A stretch of 64,000 nt of DNA, from contig NZ_JARFVA010000001.1 of assembly GCF_029194005.1 (NCBI RefSeq), positions 620,001-684,000 of the forward strand. Reading direction: 5' to 3'. Origin of the DNA: Flagellimonas okinawensis (lineage in GTDB: Bacteria; Bacteroidota; Bacteroidia; Flavobacteriales; Flavobacteriaceae). Under the pieces are notes generated by a model. That model was given only the letters and a program-made list of their open reading frames with translations. It had not been told where the DNA came from and ran no database searches. How positions within the stretch are numbered: the first letter of the stretch is position 1; each line of letters starts with the position of its first letter. A program made the translations under genes and the position numbers. Positions 46,023-53,783 of this stretch are shown here, in pieces.

Positions 46023-46157
46023 TTAGATTTTTGCCACCGGTGTTCCAGCCAAGCCATTACTGGTCCACCTTACATGATGGACACGATCGAGTTTAGAGAT
46101 TTTGATTGCAGTGATACCTGAATCTTGTGATGTTTTCAATACTACCAATGACCATGC
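46023..46157 (-). pseudogene. Short decayed coding frame at the island border
   Basis: An open frame of 44 codons with no ATG, ending in TAA at 46025-46023, with protein-like composition (reads ...GITAIKISKLDRVHH...NGLAGTPVAKI). It looks like the tail of a larger gene whose 5' part is gone. I cannot name the family, and chance cannot be excluded at this length. Confidence 0.3.
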
Positions 46158-46201
46158 CTATACCGAAGTTGTGTAGAAAAATCCAATAAACTTATACAAC
46201 C

Positions 46202-46235
46202 CGAATAGGATTAAGGTAACCCCCAATCCTATTCG
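46202..46235. repeat. Perfect 11-bp inverted repeat downstream of the copper chaperone gene
   Basis: CGAATAGGATT (46202-46212) and AATCCTATTCG (46225-46235) with a 12-base loop, 33 bp beyond the end of the HMA gene. There is no T run on the minus-strand side, so it is either an atypical terminator/3'-end stabiliser or a recombination scar. Confidence 0.45.
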
Positions 46236-46267
46236 AACCTTTTAATATATTCTTCTGGACGTTCCTT

Positions 46268-46483
46268 TTATTTCTTGGTCAAATGATATCCAGCCGATTC
46301 AACGGCAGAAGTGATTTCCTCTTCCGTGGCACTTGTGGTCTGTACGATCAACAATTTGTCTTGGGAGGCAAAGTCTACAGACCAATCGGTCACGCCATCC
46401 ACCTTATCCAAAAATGGTTTTACGGTATTGGCACACCCACTGCACTTAATATTTGATTTGAATTGTAATGTACTCATGTTCAT
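46268..46483 (-). CDS. CopZ-like copper chaperone (HMA domain)
   Basis: A 71-aa single HMA domain with beta-alpha-beta-beta-alpha-beta pattern. The metal motif is K-C-S-G-C (two Cys spaced CxxC) rather than the usual MxCxxC, the position before the first Cys being Lys. It delivers Cu(I) in the cytosol. It lies 21 bp after the copA stop on the same strand, so it should hand copper to CopA's N-terminal HMA domain. Confidence 0.88.
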   Translation of the reverse strand: MNMSTLQFKSNIKCSGCANTVKPFLDKVDGVTDWSVDFASQDKLLIVQTTSATEEEITSAVESAGYHLTKK

Positions 46484-46504
46484 CGATTTTAAATTAGAAA
46501 ATTA

Positions 46505-48763
46505 CTATAGTTTAATCGTTTTAAGCCTCAAACTGTTCAATACGACCGATACACTGCTAAAGGCCATAGCGGCACCAGCTATCATCGGGTCCAACAAAAA
46601 TCCATTGATTGGATATAGAAGCCCTGCAGCTATAGGAATTCCAATGATATTGTATATAAAGGCCCAAAAAAGATTTTGTCTTATACCTATAACGGTCTTA
46701 TGGGAGAGCTTCAGCGCTTTGGGAATCGCATTTAAATCAGAGGTGATCAGGGTCATTTTCGCGACATCCATGGCTATGTCGGACCCTTTGCCCATGGCGA
46801 TGCTGACATCTGCTTGGGCAAGTGCCTGCGAATCATTGATACCATCGCCCACCATGGCGACCACCTTTCCACTTTCTTGAAGCCTTTTTACAAAATCAGC
46901 TTTCTCTGATGGGAGCACTTCGGCTTCATAGCTTTTGATACCCACCTGTTGTGATACGGCTTCGGCTGTCATCTTGTTATCACCGGTCATCATGTAAACT
47001 TCCATACCATTCCCCTGCATTTCCCGTATGGCTTCCTTTGAGGACTTTTTTATGCTATCCATAATGGCCAAAATCGCCTTTACCTTGCCTCCACCGCCAA
47101 AGTATATGACCGTTTTGGCCTCCTGCTCTAACCCTTCGACCATGTGCCCCAGGTTGTCATCCATGGCGATTCCTTTTTCGACCATCAACTTATGATTGCC
47201 CACAAGGTATTGGGTTCCATCCAATGCCTCAGCTCGAACACCTTTTCCTGTAATACTATTGAAGTTCAAAATTTCGATCGGATTTACCTTTCTATTTTTT
47301 AAAAAGGAGACCACGGCTTCAGCCAAGGGATGTTCGGACTGTCCTTCCATGGCATATAAAATTTGCTCCAGGCCCCTGTGATCGGTCACATGGTCCGCAA
47401 AGACCATATCGGTCACCACTGGCTTTCCTTCTGTTATGGTTCCCGTTTTATCCAGGACAATGGCATTTACTTTGTAACCCAACTCCAAACTTTCCGCATC
47501 TTTGATGAGGATATTGTGTTCGGCCCCCTTGCCGATTCCCACCATGATGGCTGTGGGGGTTGCCAAACCCAGCGCACAAGGACAAGCTATTACCAATACG
47601 GCAACTGCGGTCAACAGTGCATGGGTAAAAGCGTCCTCACCTCCCAGGAACATCCAGGTGATAAATGTCACCACTGAAATCGTCATTACCACGGGAACAA
47701 AAATACCGGCAATCCTGTCCACCAATTTTTGTACGGGCGCCTTGCTCCCCTGTGCTTCCTGCACCATCTTGATGATCTGGGACAAAAGGGTCTCCCCTCC
47801 CACCCGGTCAGCTACAAACTGAAAGCTTCCTTTTTGGTTTACGGTACCGGCAAAAACTTTTTCACCCTTTGTCTTTTCTACAGGGACGGGTTCGCCCGTG
47901 ATCATACTTTCATCAACATAGGAACTTCCTTTGGACACTGTTCCATCCACAGGGATTTTCTCTCCCGGTCTGACCAATATCGTTTGACCTACCTTGACCG
48001 AAGAAATAGAGATTTCCCTTTCCTCCCCATCTTCTATCACCTTTAAGGTCTTGGGCTGCAACCCCATCAATTTCTTTATGGCGGAGGATGTATTTGATTT
48101 CGCCTTTTCTTCCAATAATTTCCCCAATGAAATAAAGGTGATGATCACTGTGGCCGCCTCATAATATACATGGGGTTCCATGCCTTTACTGAGCCAAAAT
48201 TCAGGAAAAAAGGTATTGAATGCACTGAACAAAAAGGCAATGCCCGTACTGAGTGCGACCAAGGTATCCATATTGGCCTTACCGAATCTGGCCTGTTTGA
48301 AGGCATTTATGAAAAAACTTCGGCCAAACCAGAACAGGATAGGAACGGCAAGTACCAACGAAATCCACCTACCCAGGACCCAATCCATAAAAAACATCCC
48401 CAGAAGGAAAATGGGAAGTGTCAAAATAGCGGACCAAAGGGTTCGCTTTTTTATGGATACATAATGCTTTTTCGAAAGCTCTTCCTGTACTTCGGTAGGA
48501 TCCTCGGCATCCACAATTATATCATAACCGATTTGACGTACCGCATTTTGAAGATCGCTTAGGTCCATAGCACTGTCATACTCCACAAGGACCGTACTAT
48601 TGGCAAAGTTGACACTGGCATTGTAGACCCCTTCCGTATGGCCTAGCATGGATTCCACGCTGGATGCACAGGCAGCACAGGTCATTCCAGTGACCGGGAA
48701 AGATTTTTTTGACACCGTCTTCGGTTTCCTTTCGGTGTCCTCAATAATATCGATTGCATCCAT
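46505..48763 (-). CDS. copA: Copper-translocating P1B-type ATPase
   Basis: A 752-aa Cu(I) export ATPase of the inner membrane. One N-terminal HMA domain (GMTCAAC, C29 and C32), eight predicted transmembrane helices, the P1B-1 copper signature C394-P-C396, the phosphorylation site D438-K-T-G-T, the actuator loop motif ITGEP (about 289-293) and the hinge GDGIND. The usual family length is about 750-830. It pumps Cu(I) from cytosol to periplasm, where the multicopper oxidase and Cus pump take over. A perfect 17-bp palindrome lies 12 bp upstream of its start. Confidence 0.96.
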   Translation of the reverse strand: MDAIDIIEDTERKPKTVSKKSFPVTGMTCAACASSVESMLGHTEGVYNASVNFANSTVLVEYDSAMDLSDLQNAVRQIGYDIIVDAEDPTEVQEELSKKHYVSIKKRTLWSAILTLPIFLLGMFFMDWVLGRWISLVLAVPILFWFGRSFFINAFKQARFGKANMDTLVALSTGIAFLFSAFNTFFPEFWLSKGMEPHVYYEAATVIITFISLGKLLEEKAKSNTSSAIKKLMGLQPKTLKVIEDGEEREISISSVKVGQTILVRPGEKIPVDGTVSKGSSYVDESMITGEPVPVEKTKGEKVFAGTVNQKGSFQFVADRVGGETLLSQIIKMVQEAQGSKAPVQKLVDRIAGIFVPVVMTISVVTFITWMFLGGEDAFTHALLTAVAVLVIACPCALGLATPTAIMVGIGKGAEHNILIKDAESLELGYKVNAIVLDKTGTITEGKPVVTDMVFADHVTDHRGLEQILYAMEGQSEHPLAEAVVSFLKNRKVNPIEILNFNSITGKGVRAEALDGTQYLVGNHKLMVEKGIAMDDNLGHMVEGLEQEAKTVIYFGGGGKVKAILAIMDSIKKSSKEAIREMQGNGMEVYMMTGDNKMTAEAVSQQVGIKSYEAEVLPSEKADFVKRLQESGKVVAMVGDGINDSQALAQADVSIAMGKGSDIAMDVAKMTLITSDLNAIPKALKLSHKTVIGIRQNLFWAFIYNIIGIPIAAGLLYPINGFLLDPMIAGAAMAFSSVSVVLNSLRLKTIKL

Positions 48764-48774
48764 TTTCTACTCCG

Positions 48775-48791
48775 ATTTGTATGGTACAAAT
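48775..48791. promoter_or_regulatory. 17-bp palindrome upstream of copA (operator candidate)
   Basis: ATTTGTA-TGG-TACAAAT is a perfect 7-3-7 inverted repeat ending 12 bp before the copA ATG; on the minus strand it overlaps a promoter-like GAAATTTG. A copper-sensing repressor or activator could bind here; the HMA-AraC protein encoded 1.4 kb upstream is a candidate but would more often bind direct repeats. Confidence 0.45.
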
Positions 48792-48909
48792 TTCAGAATA
48801 GACCTAAAATGCACTGTTACGTTATTTACTGAAAGAGTTGTAGAATTTTCCGAAAAATCAACCTTTACCTTTCTTCGTCAAGTACTTAACCTTAATTGGT
48901 GAGTGGTTT

Positions 48910-49060
48910 TTAGAATTCGGCAACATCTATGAGATCAGGTTCGCCCACGTCAATCTTTTTTGGAGAATTTGCCCCGATCAGTTTAGAATATATTCGATAG
49001 GACAAACCATTGTAGTGAACTTGGGGCAAAACGAAAGCATTGGTAGTAAGTAATCGCCTC
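48910..49060 (-). pseudogene. Possible decayed coding frame after the DUF305 gene
   Basis: An open minus-strand frame continues out of frame from the end of DUF305 for about 50 codons to a TAA at 48912-48910, without an ATG, reading protein-like (FVLPQVHYNG, YSKLIGANSP, VGEPDLIDVAEF). I do not recognise the family. It may be the remnant of a gene once present between DUF305 and copA. Confidence 0.25.
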
Positions 49061-49624
49061 TCATTCGGCCAGATTCTTTGTTTCTTCGCTAAGCGATCCC
49101 TCGAATTTAGGAATAGGCCGCTTTTCTTTCCCAGCTTCGGTTTCCACTATTCCATTTTCCTTGATGTCGTTTATCAACCATTGCATTTCCATTATCTCCC
49201 TGCGTTGCGCCTTGATAATTTCATTGGCAAGCTCACGTACCCTGACATCTTTTATTTGAGAACGTTTACTGGTCAAAATAGCAATGGAATGATGGGGTAT
49301 CATTCCTTCCATGTAGTCGACTCCTGAAACGGTAACCTGACTCCTGACCAGCCATATCCCACCTGCAATCAACAAAACACCCAAGGCTAAAATTGACATG
49401 TTCTTGCGTCGGTCTTTATACATCTGTAGCATATATAGCAGCATAATAATGATCATCGATCCCCCCATTATCAAAGTCATGAAAAATCTAGTCTCACTAT
49501 ACCAAAAATGATCAATGATTTGATATGAGTGGGTGTACATTAAAAAAAACATGGCGACCATTGAGGTGCCAATCATCGCAAAAAACTTTAAATAATTATT
49601 GGATTTCCTTTGACTATCTTCCAT
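49061..49624 (-). CDS. DUF305 membrane protein of the copper island
   Basis: A 187-aa protein: three hydrophobic helices (about 13-32, 45-67, 76-92) followed by a periplasmic four-helix DUF305 domain with the family motif M-I-P-H-H-S (about residues 107-112) and a second Met/Glu-rich helix (REIMEMQWLI). The DUF305 family is common in metal-resistance clusters and the paired His suggest metal binding; no reaction is established. It stands alone between two short intergenic gaps in the copper cluster. Confidence 0.82.
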   Translation of the reverse strand: MEDSQRKSNNYLKFFAMIGTSMVAMFFLMYTHSYQIIDHFWYSETRFFMTLIMGGSMIIIMLLYMLQMYKDRRKNMSILALGVLLIAGGIWLVRSQVTVSGVDYMEGMIPHHSIAILTSKRSQIKDVRVRELANEIIKAQRREIMEMQWLINDIKENGIVETEAGKEKRPIPKFEGSLSEETKNLAE

Positions 49625-49735
49625 TGTGCAAATTTTATCTGGTTATTGTGATTATTCCTTGACTTTCGATTATTGTATTGTTCCATTCCAATTGTAGGCC
49701 TGACAATTTACCTGTCCCAGTTATCATATATTGGT

Positions 49736-49960
49736 TCAATTGGCTTTGCTCATCGCTTGTATTTTATATTGACCTCCGTTATTTTCCAATGCCTTTTGTA
49801 GATTTTCAAGGGGGACCTCAAATTGCGACTCCACTGTAGCTTCTGCGTTTTTTAGATTGACCGCTACATCGGCTACACCGGCCACATTGAAAAGAGCTTC
49901 TTCAACGTGCCCCCTACAGCCATCACAAGTCATTCCTTCTATTTGGTATCTTCTTTTCAT
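49736..49960 (-). CDS. HMA-domain copper/heavy-metal chaperone
   Basis: A 74-aa protein with one HMA domain containing the classical G-M-T-C-D-G-C motif, then the NVAGVADVAVNLKNAEATVE strand-loop-strand. The Asp inside CxxC is atypical for Cu(I) chaperones (often Ala, Asn or Gln), so another soft metal cannot be excluded. It lies downstream of the HMA-AraC regulator with a 204-bp gap, suggesting its own promoter. It is the second chaperone-size HMA protein in the island. Confidence 0.87.
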   Translation of the reverse strand: MKRRYQIEGMTCDGCRGHVEEALFNVAGVADVAVNLKNAEATVESQFEVPLENLQKALENNGGQYKIQAMSKAN

Positions 49961-50164
49961 GTTGTGATGATTTTATATTTTAACAATTTTACACATAGAA
50001 TCAACAATGTTGGTTCCAACACGTATGGGAAAAGTAACACTTTCTGTATAAGGGCATTGTTTGAAAAAAAACAAACCTTGACCCATTTGCGAAGAAAGAT
50101 GTTTTTTAAATAGCGTTTAGGAAGCTGGTTCCTTGGAAAGGTATTGCGCCCTTAATGGTAGAGG

Positions 50165-50752
50165 TTAAATATCATCAAGCGATATTCTATTTTGAATGGC
50201 ACTTTTCTTAAATTGTGTAGGTGTCATTCCAGTTACTTTTTTAAATTGGTTGCTTAAATAGGCAACGCTGCTATAGTCCAATTGAAACGCTATTTCTTTT
50301 AAGCCCAATTCGTCATAAACAAGAAACTCTTTGATCTTTTCAATCTTTTGGTTGATGATATATTGCTCCAAGGTAATGCTTTCCACCGCGGAAAACAGCG
50401 AACTAAGATACTTATAGTCAAGATGCAATCCATCGGAAAGGTATTCGGGCCATTTGACCTTTTCCATGGGTCCGGTGTAGTGTATCGCCTCAATCACTAG
50501 GTTTTTGATCTGTTCTATCAACTGACCTTTACGATCGTTGATGATCGTAAATCCAATTTTCTCAAGTCGTTCGTTGAGACCTTCCCGTTTTTCAGGCGTG
50601 ATTTTCCCATTGAGGGTTATTTCACCCAACGACACATTCATATAGGGAATGCCCTCATCGTCCAAAATACCTTTGACGGCCATGATGCATCTCGGACAGA
50701 CCATGTTTTTGATGTACAACACATCTTTCGATTTACTGGACCCAACTTCCAT
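50165..50752 (-). CDS. HMA-like domain fused to an AraC-type DNA-binding domain (metal-sensing regulator)
   Basis: A 195-aa regulator. The first 75 residues form an HMA-like unit with the metal-type motif M-V-C-P-R-C (about 17-22); the C-terminal 100 residues are an AraC/XylS HTH domain (SITLEQYIINQKIEKIKEFL; GLKEIAFQLDYSSVAYLSNQFKKVTGMTPTQFKK). The order suggests that binding of a metal to the CxxC site directly alters DNA binding, without a separate sensor protein. It is placed inside the copper gene cluster and starts 1 bp after the 60-aa membrane peptide gene. It is the likely local regulator. Ligand identity is inferred from context. Confidence 0.85.
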   Translation of the reverse strand: MEVGSSKSKDVLYIKNMVCPRCIMAVKGILDDEGIPYMNVSLGEITLNGKITPEKREGLNERLEKIGFTIINDRKGQLIEQIKNLVIEAIHYTGPMEKVKWPEYLSDGLHLDYKYLSSLFSAVESITLEQYIINQKIEKIKEFLVYDELGLKEIAFQLDYSSVAYLSNQFKKVTGMTPTQFKKSAIQNRISLDDI

Positions 50753-50753
50753 A

Positions 50754-50936
50754 TTATGTAGTGAATTTCCACAGGGCCTTCAAAAAAATGACGACCACTG
50801 CCAATATTACAATCAGCACTAATGCCAATATGCCAAGGATTTTCATTCTTCTTTCCTTTTTTTTCTTGGCCCGACTCTGTTTCCTTTTTACCAGCTCCCT
50901 TTTTTTCTTTCGCCTTTGTCTCCTAAATTCGCTCAT
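50754..50936 (-). CDS. Small basic single-pass membrane peptide
   Basis: A 60-aa ORF: the first 30 residues are almost half Arg/Lys with Ser and Glu (RRQRRKKKREL...), followed by one strongly hydrophobic helix (about 32-52, ILGILALVLIVILAVVVIFL). It starts 88 bp after the PepSY gene and stops 1 bp before the AraC regulator start, so it is probably translated in the same transcript. Low-complexity A/T-rich codons (AAA, AAG) make a chance ORF possible. Function unknown; it could be a membrane anchor or stabiliser. Confidence 0.45.
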   Translation of the reverse strand: MSEFRRQRRKKKRELVKRKQSRAKKKKERRMKILGILALVLIVILAVVVIFLKALWKFTT

Positions 50937-51024
50937 TTTTCCAACAATGATTCAACTGGTTCAATGGTCAACTATTTGCTCCTAACAGGAGTCCTTTGCC
51001 AAATAATATGTCAATGTGTTTGAA

Positions 51025-51726
51025 CTATCGCCTTTTCCATAGTTTTCTGATCGTTGGGGAGCTGACATACCACAACAAGAATCCGCTCAAAACGGTAATC
51101 AATCCCATCAGGGAAAAAATCCGTAAAACCATGGTGTTAAAATCGTCCCGTCCCTCATAGTCCATGGTATGGGTCATCCATAAAAAATCGAACCATCTCC
51201 AGGCCCGATGCCTCACACGTTGGAACGACCCATCGGCCTCTGAGACATACGCTTTCAGGTTTTCATCCGTTTCATAGGTTATCACATAGGCCGCTAATGG
51301 ACGTCCCCGATACTCGTGCTGCCCACCTGTTTGGGTGAGTCTTTCGACATCTTTGACCTTAAGTTCTGGCAACATATACTGTGAGGCAACGGCCAAGGCC
51401 TGTTGTTCATCGATACCCTTTTTGATCTCCCCCGTTTGTGCATCCATCAAAACCCCACCATTGATCCAATAATAGGGACTTCCCCCTATATTTCTCAATT
51501 CCAAAGATGTGACCTTAACGTTCCCGTGTCCATTGGGAGCAATCAAATTGCCAAACTCGGGCTGGCTCACATGCTCCTTGATGAATTGATCCCCATGGAT
51601 CTCATCAATGTCCGTCCAACTAAAATATAGTCCGCTGATAGTCCACATAAGGAACTGGATACCAATAAATAGGCCAAGATACCTATGTATCTTTCTGACT
51701 TTCATCGATGTTTTTCTTCCGACCAT
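51025..51726 (-). CDS. PepSY-domain membrane protein
   Basis: A 233-aa protein of the PepSY-associated TM type: an N-terminal helix following the M-K-V-R-K-I-H-R-Y-L-G-L-F-I-G start (about 8-37), a periplasmic PepSY-like region (about 95-190, YVSEADGSFQRVRHRAWRWFDFLW) and a C-terminal helix (about 205-225). The THTMDYEGRDDFN stretch near 180 and the conserved His are as in heme/metal-associated PepSY proteins. The start overlaps the NTF2-like gene stop (TAATG). An in-frame M8 (51705) is an alternative start. Family members occur in iron, copper and haem clusters; the role here is inferred only. Confidence 0.8.
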   Translation of the reverse strand: MVGRKTSMKVRKIHRYLGLFIGIQFLMWTISGLYFSWTDIDEIHGDQFIKEHVSQPEFGNLIAPNGHGNVKVTSLELRNIGGSPYYWINGGVLMDAQTGEIKKGIDEQQALAVASQYMLPELKVKDVERLTQTGGQHEYRGRPLAAYVITYETDENLKAYVSEADGSFQRVRHRAWRWFDFLWMTHTMDYEGRDDFNTMVLRIFSLMGLITVLSGFLLWYVSSPTIRKLWKRR

Positions 51727-52223
51727 TAGTTCTTCCAGTTGTTCCGTGAGGAATTATGCATCTTCACAATTTTCCATTCCCCATCCATTTTTTTAAGGAT
51801 TGAGGTGGCAACCCCTTTTCTGCTGATCATTTTGCCCTCACCTCCATTTTCCGATTTTAGGCCAATGGTATAGACATAGCTTTCCGTGGTAAAGGCAAAG
51901 GGTAGCTCCACCTTCACCTCGATGGTATAATCCGAAAACTTAAAACTGTTGAAATGTCCGAGTTCTGGACCTATATGATGGTCGAGATAATGTTGATAGG
52001 TGCCTTCCACGCCCCCGGATTCAAAAACTTCGGAATCTTCCGCAAAAAGCTCCAAGGTACCTTCCGTGGTCAAGTTTTGCAGTGCTTCTTTATAGCTTTC
52101 CAATATCCTCAGCACAGCGGCCCTGTCCTGGTCTAGGTTTTCCTTGTTAGGGTTTGTTTGGCCAAAGCTTGTCCCTGTGAGAAATACGGCCATTAGAAAA
52201 ATCTGTAAAGTAATACGTTTCAT
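51726..52223 (-). CDS. Secreted NTF2/SnoaL-like domain protein
   Basis: A 165-aa protein with a signal peptide (...TGTSFGQ) and a nuclear-transport-factor-2-like cone fold (about 35-155): VLRILESYKEALQNL, LFAEDSEVFESGG, and a C-terminal GEWKIVKMHNSSR. The E-G-T-Y-x-H-Y-L-D-H-H segment (about 73-83) contains three His and could bind metal. Members of the DUF4440/SnoaL group in Bacteroidota metal clusters are of unknown role. It is coupled to the PepSY gene by a one-base overlap (TAATG). Confidence 0.75.
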   Translation of the reverse strand: MKRITLQIFLMAVFLTGTSFGQTNPNKENLDQDRAAVLRILESYKEALQNLTTEGTLELFAEDSEVFESGGVEGTYQHYLDHHIGPELGHFNSFKFSDYTIEVKVELPFAFTTESYVYTIGLKSENGGEGKMISRKGVATSILKKMDGEWKIVKMHNSSRNNWKN

Positions 52224-52242
52224 TGGTTTGTTTTAACATTGT

Positions 52243-52380
52243 TTAGGTTAGTATATATTGTATGATAAAGGCTCCCAGGACAATCGAAATGACGATCCCA
52301 TACAGGATATGGGCCAACCATTTTTTTAAAATGGCCTTTTTCGGCTGCACAGGTCCATTGTCACGACAACAATCTTTCAT
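52243..52380 (-). CDS. 45-aa Cys-Cys single-pass membrane peptide
   Basis: A short ORF: ATG at 52380 and TAA at 52245-52243. The N-terminus is M-K-D-C-C-R-D (two adjacent Cys), followed by a basic stretch and one predicted transmembrane helix (about 22-43, ILYGIVISIVLGAFIIQYI). It lies in the 340-bp gap between the haem-binding and NTF2-like genes of the same operon and ends 20 bp before the latter. The Cys pair facing the cytosol, with Asp around it, could bind copper. Small CC-TM peptides of this kind are familiar in Bacteroidota metal loci, but no function is known to me. Confidence 0.58.
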   Translation of the reverse strand: MKDCCRDNGPVQPKKAILKKWLAHILYGIVISIVLGAFIIQYILT

Positions 52381-52398
52381 CCTTTTTTTCCATTAGTG

Positions 52399-52473
52399 CC
52401 TGACAAGGGAAGGGAACGATTAACTAACTAACTCACCAACCAATCAACTTTGGGTGTTCCCCTCCCTTTCAGG
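52399..52473 (-). repeat. Long imperfect inverted repeat in front of the 45-aa peptide gene
   Basis: CCTGACAAGGGAAGGGAAC (52399-52417) can pair with GTTCCCCTCCCTTTCAGG (52456-52473) with one bulge and one mismatch. The 38-base loop contains tandem TAAC units (TTAACTAACTAACT). There is no T run after it on the minus strand; it sits 18 bp before the peptide start codon and so may be a structured leader or mRNA processing/stability element between two operon segments. Confidence 0.5.
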
Positions 52474-52563
52474 ACTTTATTTCCTCATTCATAGTAACCG
52501 GACATGACCAACAACAATAGCAATATCGTTTGTCCCGGTTTTAGGGTAATTTCCATGTCATTT

Positions 52564-53022
52564 TCAATTATCCAATTCTTCCATTAGATCATTTACCAAG
52601 GTCAATATCCGTTCTTTCTCTTCCACCGATAATTTTGCATCCTTATGGATCAGGGTATAGGAAGATAGGGGCATCTTATCGTCTTCGATCTGACTTGCGA
52701 TGGACTTTAGTTTGCTCCTTTTTCTTCGATCCGAATAGTCGCCCCATTCATTGAAATTGAGTTCTTCCTTTCCCTCTTTGATGTGTTCTTCCAAAAACCA
52801 GGCGATGGGTTGGACCTTATTGTACCACGGGTATTGGGTGTTGTTACTGTGGCAATCATAGCAAGATACCCGCAAATCGTGTTCGATATCCTTGGCAACC
52901 TGGTTCACCGACATGAAGTCCGTATCGGGAACCACATCGCTCAAGTTGGGATCTGTGGGCACAAACTGGATGCCCACAAATCCCAACAGCACTACCAATA
53001 CTATGATTTTCAGTACTTTCAT
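52564..53022 (-). CDS. Haem-binding domain protein (CxxCH, Haem_bd type)
   Basis: A 152-aa protein with an N-terminal membrane anchor or uncleaved signal (about 3-22) and one c-type haem site C-Y-D-C-H (about 54-58; C54, C57, H58) followed by the family phrase SNNTQYPWYNKVQPIAWFLEEHI. These small proteins are membrane-attached monohaem cytochromes of the Haem_bd family, probably electron carriers in the periplasm. It ends 1 bp before the DUF3347 gene's stop on the same strand. In a copper locus it could accept electrons from Cu(I) oxidation, which is inference only. Confidence 0.88.
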   Translation of the reverse strand: MKVLKIIVLVVLLGFVGIQFVPTDPNLSDVVPDTDFMSVNQVAKDIEHDLRVSCYDCHSNNTQYPWYNKVQPIAWFLEEHIKEGKEELNFNEWGDYSDRRKRSKLKSIASQIEDDKMPLSSYTLIHKDAKLSVEEKERILTLVNDLMEELDN

Positions 53023-53652
53023 TTAATTGATTTCCTTTTGCACCTTACCACAGGTCAACATCTTACTTCCAAAAAATGGATTCTGGATTTCGCTGCTTGC
53101 GCTGAGCCACGTTCCTCCTTGGTTGTTGTTGTACATGGGGCAGAATTGTTGGTACAAGGTTTTGGAAGTCCCGGTTATGGCAATAAAATCGACCATATCC
53201 TTGCCCAGTCCCTCAAAGTGTTCCCGTTGGTGACCGATATCACTTTTGGCGATATGCTCCCCATGTTCCTTGGCCACTTCAATGATATCGGACAGCTCCT
53301 TCTGTTGCTGTTCATCGTATCCGCTGATATCAAAGCTGCCCAAGGCACTGGCCAAGGCTTGGCCCGATTTGGCCGCTTCATCCTTATTGTCCGCCACCAG
53401 GGCATCCTTCAGTTGGAGGTAGCTATCGATCACGGATGTGCCCTGTGCATCGGACGAACCCATATCATGGTCCATGGTCCCGTGGTCCATTTCCCCCGCA
53501 GAGCTCTCATGGTGATGGCCCTCTTCCGTTCCCATCTCCATATGGGCTCCTTCCTTGTCATTTGTTTCCTTCTTACCGTCCTTACAGGAAATCACGGTAA
53601 TGGTCAAAAGCGCAATGGCAATTGTACTTAATGTAACTGTTGTTCTTTTCAT
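53023..53652 (-). CDS. DUF3347 lipoprotein
   Basis: A 209-aa lipoprotein (lipobox VISC, about residue 23). A His/Met/Glu-rich linker (EMGTEEGHHHESSAGEMDHG) is followed by a DUF3347 four-helix domain (about 75-195; SYLQLKDALVADNKDEAAKSG, then LYQQFCPMYNNNQGG and the tail MLTCGKV). The C-terminal half is clearly related to the end of the CusB-like protein encoded at 57574-59415. The His-rich part probably binds copper in the periplasm. The ATG at 53652 is preferred over an upstream one (53721) because it starts the signal peptide. Confidence 0.84.
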   Translation of the reverse strand: MKRTTVTLSTIAIALLTITVISCKDGKKETNDKEGAHMEMGTEEGHHHESSAGEMDHGTMDHDMGSSDAQGTSVIDSYLQLKDALVADNKDEAAKSGQALASALGSFDISGYDEQQQKELSDIIEVAKEHGEHIAKSDIGHQREHFEGLGKDMVDFIAITGTSKTLYQQFCPMYNNNQGGTWLSASSEIQNPFFGSKMLTCGKVQKEIN

Positions 53653-53783
53653 TGTAATTGATTTTAAGATTAATTCCTCATTTTGATTGCCCAGGGTCGG
53701 CATATTTGTATTATCCCCCATTATTGTTGCTATTTTAATTTTTTCATCTAATTTTCCATTTCTCCCACGCAGGCACTCTACCC

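Larger units (their letters stand above)
45511..46267. other. 757-bp gene-free junction between the chromosomal backbone and the copper island
   Basis: Apart from the DUF5916 promoter this stretch contains a perfect 12-bp hairpin (45684-45711), a tRNA-like remnant (45712-45750), AT-rich DNA without coding potential (45760-46020), a short decayed coding frame (46023-46157) and an 11-bp inverted repeat (46202-46235). The mixture of relics is typical of an integration scar; no integrase or transposase is present. Confidence 0.55.
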
